From NCBI GenBank assembly GCA_900469955.1, contig UBYX01000021.1, forward strand, positions 1 through 64,000: 64,000 bases of DNA, in the 5' to 3' direction. The notes under the pieces are model-generated. The model saw only the letters and a list, made by a program, of their open reading frames with translations, did not search any database and was not told where the DNA came from. A program made the translations under genes and the position numbers. Below are positions 63,555 through 64,000 of this stretch, piece by piece. The DNA is from Hyphomicrobiales bacterium. Lineage in GTDB: Bacteria > Pseudomonadota > Alphaproteobacteria > Rhizobiales > Rhizobiaceae. How positions within the stretch are numbered: the stretch's first letter is position 1; each line of letters opens with the position of its first letter.

Positions 63555-64000
63555 ATGAAAAAACTGGCTGTTATAGCCGCGGCGGGCCTGGCCATGGTCG
63601 TCGCGGGATCCGAATTCGTGCGTGCTGAAGACGCCGACAAGGCTACCGTCTACACCAAACCGCTCATCATTCCCTGGGAAACACGCGAGACAGGCTTTGC
63701 CGCGCCTACCGACGTTGCAAAGCGTCTCGTTCGGCAGCTTCACTACTCGAAAATCATCGAGAAATATGCAACCGAGTACGGCGTTCCAGTTGAATTGGCC
63801 AATGCGGTGGTCCAGATCGAAAGCAATTTCCGCCCCACCGTAAAGGGCAAGGCCGGCGAGATTGGCCTCATGCAGATCAAGCCCGCAACGGCGAGGTTGA
63901 TGGGGTACAAGGGGCCGAACTATGGTCTTTACGATCCCGAGACGAACATCCGCTTTGGAATGAAATACCTTTCCGGAGCGCACGAGCGTGGCGGCGGCAA
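63555..64000 (+). CDS. SLT-type lytic transglycosylase, N-terminal part (runs off the window)
   Basis: The frame opens at an ATG after AACGGA and has no stop before the window end, giving about 148 residues. Signal peptide 1-24 (MKKLAVIAAAGLAMVVAG, cleavage near VRAE). SLT domain from about 75: KYATEYGVPVELANAVVQIE with the catalytic Glu in QIESNFRP (about 94), then GEIGLMQIKPATARLMGYKG and LYDPETNIRFGMKYLSGA. It is a soluble periplasmic muramidase-like enzyme. Distinct from the lipoprotein SLT at 58271-59392: this one has almost no linker. The upstream 233 bases hold its promoter and no gene. Confidence 0.9.
   Translation, partial: MKKLAVIAAAGLAMVVAGSEFVRAEDADKATVYTKPLIIPWETRETGFAAPTDVAKRLVRQLHYSKIIEKYATEYGVPVELANAVVQIESNFRPTVKGKAGEIGLMQIKPATARLMGYKGPNYGLYDPETNIRFGMKYLSGAHERGGG

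Overview
The window looks like a chromosomal segment of a member of the Rhizobiaceae or a close relative (Alphaproteobacteria, Hyphomicrobiales). The grounds are high GC coding sequence, a heme-PAS FixL with FixJ and FixK, btaAB betaine-lipid genes, a PPi-type phosphofructokinase, a cobalamin-dependent MetH, and many ABC and ROK systems. I saw no rRNA, tRNA, CRISPR array, phage genes or insertion sequence. Nothing marks the segment as a plasmid or recent island, apart from a small AT-richer patch near 2.9-3.4 kb.

Layout. 0-3.4 kb: end of an ABC ATPase gene, a LigM-type tetrahydrofolate-dependent O-demethylase behind two near-identical palindromes, and two small genes. 3.4-11.3 kb: a divergent unit with a ROK repressor and M81 (MlrC-like) peptidase on the minus strand, and a Dpp-type importer, ROK kinase and CutC on the plus strand. 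11.4-18.5 kb: an oxygen and second-messenger block with fixK, a FixT-like receiver, fixJ, fixL, a GAF-PAS-GGDEF-EAL protein, a receiver protein and MgtC. 18.6-23.8 kb: an AGE-family isomerase and metH. 23.9-35.4 kb: an RpiR-controlled ABC importer on the minus strand; on the plus strand a formylglutamate-amidohydrolase-type enzyme, ethanolamine-type permease, gamma-glutamyl ligase of the glutamine-synthetase family, aldehyde dehydrogenase and iron-type alcohol dehydrogenase. 35.5-39.9 kb: orphan ParA-like ATPase, L,D-transpeptidase, sugar-epimerase fold protein, small phosphatase-like protein, RidA and a 40-residue membrane protein. 40-44.8 kb: a translationally coupled exporter, CoA-transferase and ThDP-enzyme operon, then a lipase-like hydrolase. 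44.9-51.3 kb: ettA, a chemoreceptor, an ArsR-methyltransferase regulator (SahR-like), metF and a 25-residue membrane protein. 51.5-64 kb: a second exporter, btaAB, LysE, pfp, a TerB-DnaJ protein and a run of cell-wall enzymes (MltB, GH25, class C serine hydrolase, two SLT enzymes, AmiD-type amidase).

Threads across the window. (1) Methyl and one-carbon flow: LigM would make 5-methyl-THF, MetF makes or consumes it and MetH uses it. metH and the sahR-metF unit carry the same ATAAAGAY/RTCTTTAT palindrome, so they very likely share the SAH-sensing regulator encoded beside metF. (2) Oxygen: FixL-FixJ should activate fixK; a GTACGTAG FixJ-type site lies upstream of fixK and a FixK-type box lies upstream of the FixT-like gene, which would close a feedback loop. 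(3) Ethanolamine or a similar amino alcohol may be degraded as its gamma-glutamyl amide by the 29-35.4 kb unit, ending in glycine and glutamate. This is the best candidate here for a little-described pathway. (4) Envelope: at least six peptidoglycan-active enzymes and a betaine-lipid operon with a possible Pho box fall in the last 12 kb.

All functions are inferred by reading the sequence and from family knowledge; no database search was run.
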